Below, piece after piece: positions 6,829-13,712 of a stretch of DNA of 40,563 nt. Under the pieces are notes generated by a model, which searched no databases, had not been told where the DNA came from, and saw only the letters and a program-made list of their open reading frames with translations. Each line of letters begins with the position of its first letter. Position 1 is the first letter of the stretch. Both the position numbers and the translations under genes were made by a program. Source of the DNA: a virus; the IMG/VR virus record IMGVR_UViG_3300031999_000076, positions 1 to 40,563 of that record; one strand, written 5' to 3'.

Positions 6829-7044
6829 TTATTTAACCCCCTCAGCTTCTTTGATCGCCTCCCAGACCGTTTCTCCGAACCCGATAAATTCTTTCTTCTC
6901 CGGATCCTTGGCGGCCCAGGTGCAGAACGATGCGGGAAAAATCCTCCATTCTTTGCCGTCCTTTCCGAGCACGATGATGTATCGGCCGTTCTTAGAGACG
7001 ACGGCTTTCCGGTTATGTTCAATCATTGGCGTTTCGTATAACAT
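6829..7044 (-). CDS. Small conserved phage protein, single beta-rich domain
   Basis: 71 residues from ATG 7042-7044. The chain alternates short strands (KAVVSKNGRYIIVLGKDGKEWRIFP), has a short WAAKDPEKKEFIGFGE segment and ends in an acidic helix. No catalytic motif and no membrane span. It is followed after one base by the Cys-cluster gene. The ribosome site is weak, so it may be translated by coupling to upstream genes. Not recognised. Confidence 0.5.
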   Translation of the reverse strand: MLYETPMIEHNRKAVVSKNGRYIIVLGKDGKEWRIFPASFCTWAAKDPEKKEFIGFGETVWEAIKEAEGVK

Positions 7045-7084
7045 GATTTATTGTCAACCCGTAGCCGGCTGATCTGGCTCCTCG

Positions 7085-7291
7085 TCATATCAATCCTTCT
7101 TCGATTCGCTTCGCCATCAGCCATGCCTGCCTTTGCCATAAGCCTCGCTCTGTTTTTGACAGCCGTTTACGAATAGAATTGAGCGTCATCTTTGTGAGTT
7201 CGGCTGAGGGGCGAATTAACGATAAAAAAGAACGCGCTATGCCGACCTGCGTCGCATAACGTTTATTATGTATATTATAGTTTACTTCCAA
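7085..7291 (-). CDS. Small basic protein of unknown function, uncertain start
   Basis: The open frame runs leftwards from about 7318. The best start is TTG at 7289-7291, because GGAGG lies four to five bases upstream, inside the end of the XRE gene; this gives 68 residues. The protein is basic, with a helical C-terminal half (SIRKRLSKTERGLWQRQAWL). It overlaps the XRE repressor gene end by 10 bases, so it is translated with the repressor. A repressor partner or DNA-binding role is possible but not shown. Confidence 0.45.
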   Translation of the reverse strand: MEVNYNIHNKRYATQVGIARSFLSLIRPSAELTKMTLNSIRKRLSKTERGLWQRQAWLMAKRIEEGLI

Positions 7292-7491
7292 AGTTCCTCC
7301 AATTTTATGCCGAGACAATAACTTATCTTCTCCAGGGCTTTAATTCCCGGACTTTCAATCTGACCGTTTTCAACCTTCAAAATATAGAGGCGGCTACGTC
7401 CGCTTACTTGGGCCAAGTAGTATTGACTCCAGCCGAGTTCGAGTCGTCTTTCTCTTATCTTTTGCCCGATGTGATTGCTTCTTTGTTTCAC
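7282..7491 (-). CDS. XRE-family repressor, Cro/CI type
   Basis: 69 residues with a single helix-turn-helix. GQKIRERRLELGWSQYYLA, SGRSRLYILKVENGQIESPGIK and ALEKISYCLGIKLEEL give the five-helix Cro/C1 pattern (recognition helix near residues 28-45). The start is GTG 7489-7491, three bases after the lipoprotein stop and with AAGGA eight bases upstream. It is the second gene of a small unit driven by a near-consensus promoter at 7939-7966. It may repress that promoter or the early promoter; no operator was proved. It could maintain an immune or lysogenic-like state, although no integrase is seen. Confidence 0.8.
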   Translation of the reverse strand: MKQRSNHIGQKIRERRLELGWSQYYLAQVSGRSRLYILKVENGQIESPGIKALEKISYCLGIKLEELWK

Positions 7492-7494
7492 GAA

Positions 7495-7917
7495 TCAATC
7501 CTTTTCCTTTGCCCTTTCGATTTCCTGTCTTAGGTCATAAATAAGGTTTTCCTTGATTCGTTCAAGTTCATATTTGTAGTTCTGAAGATCGATTTCCCGC
7601 GAGGATTCAATCCAGAGAGACCTCTGAAGAGGCGTCCACGCCTTCCATATATCGGGAGGAACATAATGATCAAGCATGAGCGGGGGATAGTAATATGCGC
7701 TTAATAGGTAGTCGTTTCGTACAGCGGGAGTTGCGCTCGCTAGAGCCAGGATCACCGCCGTTTGGCCTAAGCCGTAAAGCAAATCAAGGCTGGGATTGTA
7801 GGGGTTAGGATCAACGACGGCCGATCCGTCCGATCGATAAGCGCCGTCAAAGTCCATTAGAGAGGCACAAGATATGGTGGGTAGAATCAGGATAACACTA
7901 AAGATTGTGTTTCTCAT
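7495..7917 (-). CDS. Probable lipoprotein in a repressor-linked cassette
   Basis: 140 residues from ATG 7915-7917. A longer start (7929) is possible, but AAGGAAAGG lies just before the inner ATG, and the promoter at 7939-7966 would put the transcript start at about 7932, making the outer ATG leaderless. Residues 1-17 look like a signal peptide ending in the imperfect lipobox LPTIS-C. The mature part has a PLMLDHYVPPDIWKAWTPLQ segment and an acidic helical C-terminus. As the first gene before the XRE repressor it could be a superinfection-exclusion or lysogenic-conversion protein; this is inference from signal peptide and position. Confidence 0.55.
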   Translation of the reverse strand: MRNTIFSVILILPTISCASLMDFDGAYRSDGSAVVDPNPYNPSLDLLYGLGQTAVILALASATPAVRNDYLLSAYYYPPLMLDHYVPPDIWKAWTPLQRSLWIESSREIDLQNYKYELERIKENLIYDLRQEIERAKEKD

Positions 7918-7938
7918 CCTTTCCTTCATGCTAATCTT

Positions 7939-7966
7939 AATATACTACGAAATTTTCAATTGTCAA
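7939..7966 (-). promoter_or_regulatory. Near-consensus sigma-70 promoter for lipoprotein-repressor unit
   Basis: On the minus strand TTGACA (7961-7966) and TATATT (7939-7944) are separated by 16 bp. The transcript would start near 7932, just before the lipoprotein gene. It is much stronger by sequence than other sites in the early block and lets this gene pair be expressed independently. Confidence 0.75.
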
Positions 7967-7986
7967 GTATGATCCTAGGGTTTTTT

Positions 7987-8163
7987 TTACAAGCCAAGCA
8001 AAACTTTTTCCCCCCGCTTATTTTTGAGCCAGGAACTCAGGATCATGGTTAGGAGCTGGGACAGCGGCAACCCATTTTCTTGTCCTATCCTTACGAGTTC
8101 TTCCTTGATCCACATTTTGTTTTTCGGCAATCGGAATTGAATGTCATGGTTTCGGATGGTCAT
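7987..8163 (-). CDS. Ribbon-helix-helix-like small protein
   Basis: 58 residues from ATG 8161-8163, chosen because GAGAGAGGAAA lies just upstream. The N-terminus has a short strand (RNHDIQFRLP) followed by a helix and a second helix (ENGLPLSQLLTMILSSWL), the CopG/Arc layout of a dimeric DNA-binding protein. It is located just ahead of the promoter at 7939-7966 and could regulate that region. The assignment is from fold pattern only. Confidence 0.55.
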   Translation of the reverse strand: MTIRNHDIQFRLPKNKMWIKEELVRIGQENGLPLSQLLTMILSSWLKNKRGEKVLLGL

Positions 8164-8183
8164 TTTCCTCTCTCCTCTCTTCT

Positions 8184-8723
8184 TTAGGCGACCCTTTCGA
8201 CTATCCAATTATCAGCATTGGTATAACACCGTTTGATCCCTTCGGCATCGGCAGAAAAGTAAAATCGCTTTGCCCTATTTCTATCCTCTATCCACCGCGC
8301 AAACCTTCGGGCCGTCCTTAGATAAACAGTAGTGCCGAAATAGTCCTTCTTGACTATATATTTATCCCTCGGCATCTTCGTATATAGGGCTTTTTTCAAT
8401 AAGGCTTCAAATGCTGGCGTTTTCCTGTTAAGGGAAACTTGGTCATAATCAGAGGATCTCCAGTCGAAGTCCGAGTATTCGGGAAGGTGTCGGAGCACGG
8501 CCAGCGGCCTTGCATACTTGCCGGCGTTCCCTTGAAAATTGCCAGACTCAAACTCTCTCAATATTGTAATATCAAGCTTTTCTTGGCCTTCTTCCTGAAG
8601 GATTTTAGTCAGGGACGCACACTCCCATTCTTCATAGGTGCGCGGATAGACGTTGTTCGACGCGGCCTTAACAAAGACTTTTTCATCCTTGATCTTGATT
8701 GATCTAACGATATCGTAGCTCAT
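8184..8723 (-). CDS. Conserved phage protein of unknown function
   Basis: 179 residues, ATG 8721-8723 with AAGGGAG upstream. It starts SYDIVRSIKIKDEKVFVKA and contains ASNNVYPRTYEEWECASLTKIL, a pattern I recall in many phage early genes without a known role. The middle and C-terminus are mixed charged, with RTARRFARWIEDRNR near residues 136-150. No catalytic or membrane motif was found. It is part of the early operon and upstream of the ribbon-helix-helix gene. Confidence 0.65.
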   Translation of the reverse strand: MSYDIVRSIKIKDEKVFVKAASNNVYPRTYEEWECASLTKILQEEGQEKLDITILREFESGNFQGNAGKYARPLAVLRHLPEYSDFDWRSSDYDQVSLNRKTPAFEALLKKALYTKMPRDKYIVKKDYFGTTVYLRTARRFARWIEDRNRAKRFYFSADAEGIKRCYTNADNWIVERVA

Positions 8724-8835
8724 TTTCTTTCTCCCTTAATTGATTTAAACGATTAGAGAAATTGCCCGTAGGTTGACATGGACCTGCAGGAGATCGTCCA
8801 GCCTTGCCCTTCTCAGGTGCCCTGTTTTTGGGCAT
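8704..8835 (-). CDS. Possible 43-residue basic peptide
   Basis: A short frame from ATG 8833-8835 that overlaps the start of the next gene by 20 bases. It is rich in Lys, Arg, Pro and Gly, with no recognised motif. It fills the only gap of this size between two early genes, but GGAAA upstream is a weak ribosome site, so it may not be expressed. Confidence 0.25.
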   Translation of the reverse strand: MPKNRAPEKGKAGRSPAGPCQPTGNFSNRLNQLREKENELRYR

Positions 8836-8848
8836 TTTCCGAATTTCC

Positions 8849-9124
8849 CTATATTTCAAAGTTAATCTCCATCTGACCCTTGACCGGCCGATCTGCCGGG
8901 TCTTGAACTCCGCCCTTAAAGAGCGGCCCAGGTTCCGGCGCCGGGTCCGGGAGCTGGACATCAAGGCGCCCTTGAAATTGACTCGCACCGCATGCCCCGC
9001 AAATAAGGTCCCCAAAGTGTTTGCGTCCGTCCGGTTCGTCCTCGGTCCTCTCATCATAAAAGAAGACTCGACCATGCCCGCAAGCGACGCAATCATCGCC
9101 TGTGATCCACTTTCTTTCGTTCAT
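8849..9124 (-). CDS. Small zinc-ribbon protein
   Basis: 91 residues from ATG 9122-9124 with AGGAGG upstream. Two cysteine pairs, CVACGHG (about 12-18) and ICGACGAS (about 41-48), form a typical zinc ribbon. The C-terminal half is Pro/Gly-rich (LPDPAPEPGPLFKGG) with no fold signal. Such proteins are common in phage early operons; the role is unknown, perhaps protein-protein or nucleic-acid binding. Confidence 0.65.
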   Translation of the reverse strand: MNERKWITGDDCVACGHGRVFFYDERTEDEPDGRKHFGDLICGACGASQFQGRLDVQLPDPAPEPGPLFKGGVQDPADRPVKGQMEINFEI

Positions 9125-9139
9125 CTTATTCTTTCCTCC

Positions 9140-9310
9140 TCAGATCATCCCAAGGATGATCAACCAGGACGGATAACCATGTTGACAAGTCCCGTCCGGC
9201 TCCACCCAGCAGCCGTCAGGCGTTTTGCAGCCGTCCTCTTCCATCCCTTCAACCAGCTCTTCAGATGCTGGAGGCCTAACCATCGTCCCATCCTTTAGTT
9301 TGTAGGTCAT
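9140..9310 (-). CDS. Short conserved protein with CxxPDGCWVEPDGTC motif
   Basis: A 56-residue gene. It starts at ATG 9308-9310 with AAAGGAGG about nine bases upstream and ends in TGA 9140-9142, just ahead of the ribosome site of the zinc-ribbon gene. Its second half (GCKTPDGCWVEPDGTCQHGY, then PSWLIILGMI) closely matches a short conserved motif I recall in small phage and bacterial proteins (TPDGCxVEPDGxCxHGxPSWL). Three cysteines and a histidine suggest a metal site. Function unknown; the RBS, position and motif make it real. Confidence 0.7.
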   Translation of the reverse strand: MTYKLKDGTMVRPPASEELVEGMEEDGCKTPDGCWVEPDGTCQHGYPSWLIILGMI

Positions 9311-9326
9311 GTTTCTCTTTCCTCCT

Positions 9327-9524
9327 TTAGATTGCGACGTTGATTTGTCTAAGCCCGTCGTATGCTTGCAGGATGATTGCCAGGGTGACAGCGCCGCTGT
9401 CGCTGAGGATTAGTTTCCAACTCTTCAGATTGGCCGGTACGGGGTGATACTTGCACATCTTTTTGTAATATCTGACCTCCTCTCTGGCGATCTTGTCGAG
9501 TTCCGCTCTTGTGTACTCTGTCAT
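9327..9524 (-). CDS. Small hypothetical protein
   Basis: 65 residues, ATG 9522-9524 with GAGGAAAG upstream. Basic N-terminal helix (RAELDKIAREEVRYYKKMCK) and hydrophobic C-terminus (GAVTLAIILQAYDGL). No catalytic signature. It lies between radC-like and the 56-residue gene in the early operon, spaced by a few bases on each side. Confidence 0.5.
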   Translation of the reverse strand: MTEYTRAELDKIAREEVRYYKKMCKYHPVPANLKSWKLILSDSGAVTLAIILQAYDGLRQINVAI

Positions 9525-9537
9525 TTTCTTTCCTCCT

Positions 9538-10035
9538 TCATCTCACGTTCATATAGGACGCCGCCGCCATTGAGTAACTTTCGATCTCGTCATGATCCGC
9601 CATGGAATAGAAGGACACCTTGTCCCCCGCGTTGCCCGCTCCAATAATGACATGATCGAGTACCTTGATCCCCATCGTCGCCGCCGCGAACACAATCGCC
9701 TTTGTGATTTCCTTGTCACAGTAGGACGGCTCCGGATCTCCTGAAGGATGATTATGTGCCAGGATGAGACAGGCGGCGCCGCACTGGAGGGCCGTCACGA
9801 TAATCTCTCTCGGATAGACCGGCGAACTGTCAATGGTGCCGAGAAATTCCAGCTTATTGAGAATGACCTTGTTTTTTGAATTAAGATATAGAACCCTGAA
9901 CCATTCGCGGATTGCCCGGGCATCATCCTGGAAGTAATTCGCCACCGCTGCCGCACTCCCGACCATCGGCCCCGACGAATCGCAGACCCGAAGGACTACG
10001 ACCTCGCCCGACGACCAATGATTTGATCTTGCCAT
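9538..10035 (-). CDS. radC: RadC-type JAB/MPN metalloprotein
   Basis: 165 residues. The JAMM signature is complete: HNHPSGDPEPSYCD (His94, His96, Ser98, Asp107). An upstream FLGTIDSSPVYPREI strand-helix and a downstream GIKVLDHVIIGA and SFYSMAD match RadC proteins. The N-terminal helix-hairpin-helix of full-length RadC is missing, as in most phage and plasmid versions. ATG 10033-10035. It is metal-dependent and probably acts on DNA or protein in repair or anti-restriction roles; the activity is not established for phage RadC. Confidence 0.85.
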   Translation of the reverse strand: MARSNHWSSGEVVVLRVCDSSGPMVGSAAAVANYFQDDARAIREWFRVLYLNSKNKVILNKLEFLGTIDSSPVYPREIIVTALQCGAACLILAHNHPSGDPEPSYCDKEITKAIVFAAATMGIKVLDHVIIGAGNAGDKVSFYSMADHDEIESYSMAAASYMNVR

Positions 10036-10044
10036 GACCTCCTC

Positions 10045-10356
10045 TTATATTTTCCTTTGCCTTTTGCTCTCCGTTCGTGATGCCGTGAGCGTGAACCTTC
10101 GACCCAGCCCGTCTGCCAGGGGTTTTAACCTTTTAGGTAATGCGTCGGCTATTTCGCGGATCGTCTCTTCCGTGATTCCATGAGGATGTCGGTCGGTTCG
10201 TTCCGGCTTTTCAAGTCTGAAGCAGTAATACGCCCCTCCGTGCTCATAGGTTAATGTCGCCGTCCAGGTAACATCAACTTTCTCTTTCCAAGAATCATCC
10301 TCAGCCGACCGCAAGACCGTTCCCATAATTCCATCAAGGGTGTTCTTGCTTTCCAT
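10045..10356 (-). CDS. First gene of leftward early operon, unknown function
   Basis: 103 residues from ATG 10354-10356 (AAGGAGG upstream). The protein has a beta-rich middle (VDVTWTATLTYEHGGAYYC) with a helical stretch (EETIREIADALPKRL) and a basic tail. It is the first gene after the promoter at 10415-10442 and so is expressed earliest. A DNA-mimic, anti-restriction or host-takeover role is possible but not supported by motif. Confidence 0.5.
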   Translation of the reverse strand: MESKNTLDGIMGTVLRSAEDDSWKEKVDVTWTATLTYEHGGAYYCFRLEKPERTDRHPHGITEETIREIADALPKRLKPLADGLGRRFTLTASRTESKRQRKI

Positions 10357-10414
10357 CTTTCTTTTTCCTCCTTGAAGACTATTTGAAGACTTCCTGTCTC
10401 CTCTGTCCATCTTG

Positions 10415-10442
10415 ATCGTAACATGCCTTTCTCGTTTGTCAA
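10415..10442 (-). promoter_or_regulatory. Leftward early promoter
   Basis: TTGACA (10437-10442) and TACGAT (10415-10420) on the minus strand with a 16-bp spacer. It lies about 60 bases upstream of the first early gene and just beside the repeat array (10465 onwards), so factors bound there could control it. Confidence 0.65.
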
Positions 10443-10464
10443 TCCCCCTCCAGCTTTTAATCCC

Positions 10465-10625
10465 TACAATCTAGAGAGTACAATCTAGAGAGAAGAAGAC
10501 AATCTATAAGGGGAAGGGGGGGTAGGGGGGAAAGAGGAAGAAGAAGATACAATCTAGAGAGAAGATACAATCTGGGATGATGGGAGAGAACTTGCTAAGA
10601 GAAGGGAAGAGAGCAATCTATAATG
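10465..10625. repeat. Iteron-like array of ACAATCTAGAGAG repeats
   Basis: TACAATCTAGAGAG occurs twice in perfect tandem (10465-10478, 10479-10492) and once at 10548-10561. Diverged copies are ACAATCTATAAG (10499-10510), TACAATCTGGGA (10566-10577) and GCAATCTATAAT (10613-10624). The common core is (A)CAATCT. Between copies is a G-rich purine tract (10510-10530: GGGG, G7 and G6 runs). The block sits in the gap between divergent operons, upstream of the early promoter, with no gene across it. This is the best candidate for a replication origin bound by the initiator, or an operator array. Confidence 0.6.
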
Positions 10626-10693
10626 AATCAGCTGGCAAGGTGCTATCATCCCTGGGTTCTCAGGCGCATAATCAAGCCGATGATCATAAGTCA

Positions 10694-10731
10694 TTGACAT
10701 CATTGACCCTAGGGGGATTACGTAGTTGACA
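10694..10731 (+). promoter_or_regulatory. Phased TTGAC direct repeats
   Basis: TTGAC occurs at 10694, 10704 and 10726, i.e. spaced by about one and two helical turns. The last could be a -35 (TTGACA) with a CACAAT 17 bases on, followed by AAGGAGG and an ATG at 10771, opening only a 23-codon frame that I do not believe is a gene. The repeats may be activator or repressor half-sites. Apart from these and the array, 10626-10946 holds no convincing gene. Confidence 0.35.
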
Positions 10732-10946
10732 GATCGGCTCTTATGCGACACAATCAAGGAGGGGGGGCGTATGGGCACTTTCCGGAAGGGGGTAGGTCTT
10801 GTAGGTCATCCCTTTCTCCGTAACTCATCAAATTTCTCATAATAGGTTTTTATATCCAAGGATACCAGCAAGGCTGACACCAGTAAAACGGATACCAATA
10901 AATTTCAGAAATCGGAGTTAATACGTTCCAGTACATTATTTCTCCA

Positions 10947-11129
10947 TCAATTCGGCTCCACAAAAGAAGAGACCCGTTTCTCAAGTTTCCTGAGTCGTCG
11001 CCGGTCCTCTCGGACAATATGGTAGAGGTTGAGGAGTGAGCGGCGGTAGCGAAAGAGCTTATGAAAGATGACATTGAATGCCCGCCGCACCCTTGTTTCG
11101 TACTCGGTTTCAAACCTTAGCTCTTCCAC
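10947..11129 (-). CDS. Small basic helical protein with leaderless-looking GTG start
   Basis: 60 residues, strongly basic and helical (ETRVRRAFNVIFHKLFRYRR, then REDRRRLRKLEKRVSS). The GTG at 11127-11129 lies only six bases after the -10 hexamer (TACAAT, 11136-11141) of a very good promoter, so the mRNA would begin at or near the start codon, and no ribosome site is seen. No other start exists in the frame. The position in the control region and the charge suggest DNA or RNA binding. Product unknown; an alternative is that this promoter makes a short RNA. Confidence 0.45.
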   Translation of the reverse strand: MEELRFETEYETRVRRAFNVIFHKLFRYRRSLLNLYHIVREDRRRLRKLEKRVSSFVEPN

Positions 11130-11135
11130 GTCTTT

Positions 11136-11163
11136 ATTGTAAACCCGAAAACGCCAATGTCAA
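11136..11163 (-). promoter_or_regulatory. Strong leftward promoter
   Basis: TTGACA (11158-11163), 16 bp, TACAAT (11136-11141) on the minus strand. The -35 is inside the left arm of the inverted repeat at 11158-11198. It would drive the small basic protein gene and possibly the whole leftward operon. Confidence 0.7.
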
Positions 11164-11198
11164 TATACTTGGGCTATTTTATCTTCATCATATTGACA
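11158..11198. promoter_or_regulatory. Inverted repeat TGTCAATAT...ATATTGACA between divergent promoters
   Basis: TGTCAATAT (11158-11166) and ATATTGACA (11190-11198) are perfect 9-bp inverted repeats with 23 bp between. Each arm contains a TTGACA pointing outward. The left one belongs to a good leftward promoter. The right one faces the terminase operon, where a TATTAT at 11219-11224 is 20 bp away (too far for a good promoter). A dimeric regulator binding both arms would control both directions. Confidence 0.5.
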
Positions 11199-11229
11199 GC
11201 CGGGGGGTTTGTATGCCTTATTATTAATT

Positions 11230-11784
11230 ATGGGCGTGTTGAAAGAATATTCGGCCCGGGGACTCAAAGCCGTGGTTCGTGAGATTGACGGGATACCGGT
11301 CTGTGTGGGTCAGGAGAGGATTGCCCGGTATCGCAGGGGGAAGAAGCCCAAGGCGCGGATGGCGGAGCTGGGGATTGAAAAACTCAAACCGCAACAGAAA
11401 TTGGCCCTCAGAAACAAATTCGAGTTGGGGATGTCGAACCGCCAGGCCGCAATTCAGGCCGGCTATGAGGAGACGAATGCCGCTCGCGTTCTTCCCCGTC
11501 TTCTCCAGAGAAAGCCGATCCAGGATGCGCTTATAACCAGGGGCATAACGGATTTCAAGATAGCCGAGGTCATCGCCGAAGGGTTTGAAGCCATGCACCC
11601 GTTAAGACCGGGACAGCCGGACCATCACGCCAGGGTGAAATTCGTCTCGGAAGCCAACAAGGTGCTCGATAATTATCCCGCCAAAAAGATCGAGGTCGAG
11701 GAAAAATCCATCAATATTCACTTGGGTAAAGATGACTATATCGCCCTTAAAAAGTATGAAGAACTCAGACGAAGGAAAGAATGA
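11230..11784 (+). CDS. terS: Terminase small subunit
   Basis: 184 residues from ATG 11230-11232; no clear ribosome site, and the upstream TTATTATTAATT could hold a -10, so this gene too may be leaderless. The middle (LKPQQKLALRNKFELGMSNR, QAAIQAGYEETNAARVLPRL, LQRKPIQDALI) is the helix-turn-helix of small terminases. C-terminal residues form an oligomerisation or TerL-contact region rich in Lys and Glu. It overlaps the large subunit start as ATGA. Its role is to recognise the packaging site and start DNA translocation. Confidence 0.8.
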   Translation: MGVLKEYSARGLKAVVREIDGIPVCVGQERIARYRRGKKPKARMAELGIEKLKPQQKLALRNKFELGMSNRQAAIQAGYEETNAARVLPRLLQRKPIQDALITRGITDFKIAEVIAEGFEAMHPLRPGQPDHHARVKFVSEANKVLDNYPAKKIEVEEKSINIHLGKDDYIALKKYEELRRRKE

Positions 11785-13391
11785 TAAACATCATCTCGGG
11801 CGAGGGCATTCCCGAAGGTTTTCAGGGCAAAGACCCGCAGTGGTGGCGAAATAAAATCCTCAACGACCTATTCTTTCTCTGCAGCATCGTCCTGAGGCAC
11901 GACAAGACCGTAGAGTATCGGGACCTAAATTGGGTCCATGAGGAACTCTGTGATTTTCTTGACCCGAAGCGAAATCCCATCCAGCAACTTCTTGTCATTA
12001 TGGCCCGGGATATGCTCAAGAGTTCCATAGGTCGAGCTATGATGATTCAGTGGTTTCTTCAACAGGCCTACGGCAAGAGGGAGGGCAAAGCCTTTATCTT
12101 TTCGGGAGTTTTTGAATTGGCCCAGGATCATCTTGAAAAAACAATAAACGAGATCCTCAGAAATCAACTCATCCAGGCGTTTTTTCAAGAATATATTCCC
12201 AATAAAAAAGAACAATTCGATATTTGTCGATTGGACGAAGGGAAAGTTCGATACAAGAGGATTGAGATAGACATAGGTTCGCCGGATAAAACCCTTACCG
12301 GTCGTCACTATGAACTCGGCATGATCGATAATCTCTGCAATGAACTCAACACACAGAGCTTTGAGATGCGGAAAAAGACGAACAAACGCTGGCAGCAACT
12401 TGAATCCGTCTTTGCCGAAGGAGCGAGAGAAGTCATTTTTGAAACTCCTTGGGCCATCGACGACGTTTCAGGCATTATTCTTCACCCTGAGGGAAAGTTC
12501 GATTATAAAAAACTCTGGCGGAATCCCTGTTATCGCTTCATTTCAGACACGGGGTATGCCGTGTTTTCATGCCCGGCGGCAAAAGGACCCGGCGAAATCG
12601 GAGAGCCTGTCTTTCCGGAGAAAATTGACCGTGAATATCTTGATCGAAAAAGACGCAAGCAGGGAAGATACATCTACAGTTGTCTCTACGAACTTTTACC
12701 GATCCCCGACGAAGATGTCATTATCCGACCGGAGTGGTGGCAGACTTATTATGAAAATCCCCCGATGCCTTTTGTGAGGAACATCTGTGTTGACGCAGCC
12801 GGCGGAACCGACAAATCGAAATCTTTTTCCGGCGTAACCATCGGGGAATGGGATTCGGCGGGAACCCTGTATATTCCCTATGCGTCCAAGCGGGACATTC
12901 ACCCGGGACAGGTGGCGGATTGGATTATAGAGCTTTTTGATATGAGTCAAGCGGAAGGCAGGCCTGTAACGATTGTCGGCATCGAGGCCGAAAAATACGG
13001 GATCGCCATAAAGGAAATAATCGAAGAGGATAGAAAAAGAAAAGATATCGCCGTCTCTTTATGGCCGACGCATGGATGGAGCCGGGGAAAAAGACAGGAA
13101 CAACTCGTTCCTTACTTTGAGAGAAGAAAAATTCTCCTGCACCGGGGCCTTCCGGATTTCGAGGACGAACTTATAAGTTTTTACAAGGGAAAAGACATAA
13201 ACGTCGATATTCTGGACAGCCTTTGGGGCCAATTTCAATTCCAGATTCCTCCCACGGCGGCCAAGTTTATGACGCCCCGGGATGAGGCCCATCTTCAGCT
13301 TGAAAAAGAAGTCGAGGATTTTGAACGACAGTCCAGCAGAGACAGGGATCCCTACTTTCGTGAGCGAAGGGGCATAGCGTCAAGGTTCTAG
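11781..13391 (+). CDS. terL: Terminase large subunit (packaging ATPase-nuclease)
   Basis: 536 residues. Walker A is the divergent ARDMLKSSIG (75-84), with a Walker B candidate ELGMIDN (178-184). The RNase H-like nuclease shows ICVDAAGG (Asp338), IVGIEAEKYG (Glu402) and DILDSLWG (Asp476/479). The length is typical. It drives DNA into the prohead and cuts the concatemer. The unusual Walker A (KSS where GKS/GKT is expected, preceded by RDML) is still within the known range of phage terminases. The C-terminal end is RRGIASRF. Confidence 0.93.
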   Translation: MINIISGEGIPEGFQGKDPQWWRNKILNDLFFLCSIVLRHDKTVEYRDLNWVHEELCDFLDPKRNPIQQLLVIMARDMLKSSIGRAMMIQWFLQQAYGKREGKAFIFSGVFELAQDHLEKTINEILRNQLIQAFFQEYIPNKKEQFDICRLDEGKVRYKRIEIDIGSPDKTLTGRHYELGMIDNLCNELNTQSFEMRKKTNKRWQQLESVFAEGAREVIFETPWAIDDVSGIILHPEGKFDYKKLWRNPCYRFISDTGYAVFSCPAAKGPGEIGEPVFPEKIDREYLDRKRRKQGRYIYSCLYELLPIPDEDVIIRPEWWQTYYENPPMPFVRNICVDAAGGTDKSKSFSGVTIGEWDSAGTLYIPYASKRDIHPGQVADWIIELFDMSQAEGRPVTIVGIEAEKYGIAIKEIIEEDRKRKDIAVSLWPTHGWSRGKRQEQLVPYFERRKILLHRGLPDFEDELISFYKGKDINVDILDSLWGQFQFQIPPTAAKFMTPRDEAHLQLEKEVEDFERQSSRDRDPYFRERRGIASRF

Positions 13392-13400
13392 GAACGTTAA

Positions 13401-13688
13401 ATGTTGGAAGAATCCGTAAAGAAAAGATTTAGGCGGGCGATCATATCGGCGGAAAGAATTCTTTCCACGCCTATCGGAAACGCAAGAACAATAAGACTTG
13501 AAAGCGAAGTATTCAATATTGAGAGCATAAGGAAAAAAGAGATAAGGAAAATAAGGATCGTTTTAGGAAAAATAAATGAAGTCGATAGAAAATTAGTTAA
13601 GGATTTTGAATTGCCGGAAATATGCACAAAAGAAATATGGAGTAGAAAACTGAATGGTGGTTTTGAAATAGAAACCATCGATAATTAA
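13401..13688 (+). CDS. Small basic helical protein, unknown
   Basis: 95 residues, ATG 13401 with AGGAACG upstream. Basic N-terminus (SVKKRFRRAIISAERIL) and a long helical middle (ESIRKKEIRKIRIVLGKINEVDR). Base composition is visibly AT-richer than terL, which suggests later acquisition. It lies between terminase and portal-side genes, where homing endonucleases or small structural proteins are often found. No HNH or GIY motif is visible. Not recognised. Confidence 0.5.
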   Translation: MLEESVKKRFRRAIISAERILSTPIGNARTIRLESEVFNIESIRKKEIRKIRIVLGKINEVDRKLVKDFELPEICTKEIWSRKLNGGFEIETIDN

Positions 13689-13712
13689 AATCTCTGTCAA
13701 TTCACTTTTCCG

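Noticed and set aside
10771-10842. 23-codon plus-strand frame behind AAGGAGG in the control region
   Set aside because: The possible promoter would start transcription inside its ribosome site, and the peptide has no recognisable features; G-rich tract probably mimics a ribosome site.
10850-11113. 87-codon minus-strand frame in the control region
   Set aside because: Shares bases with the better small basic gene (10947-11129), lacks a ribosome site and has irregular composition.
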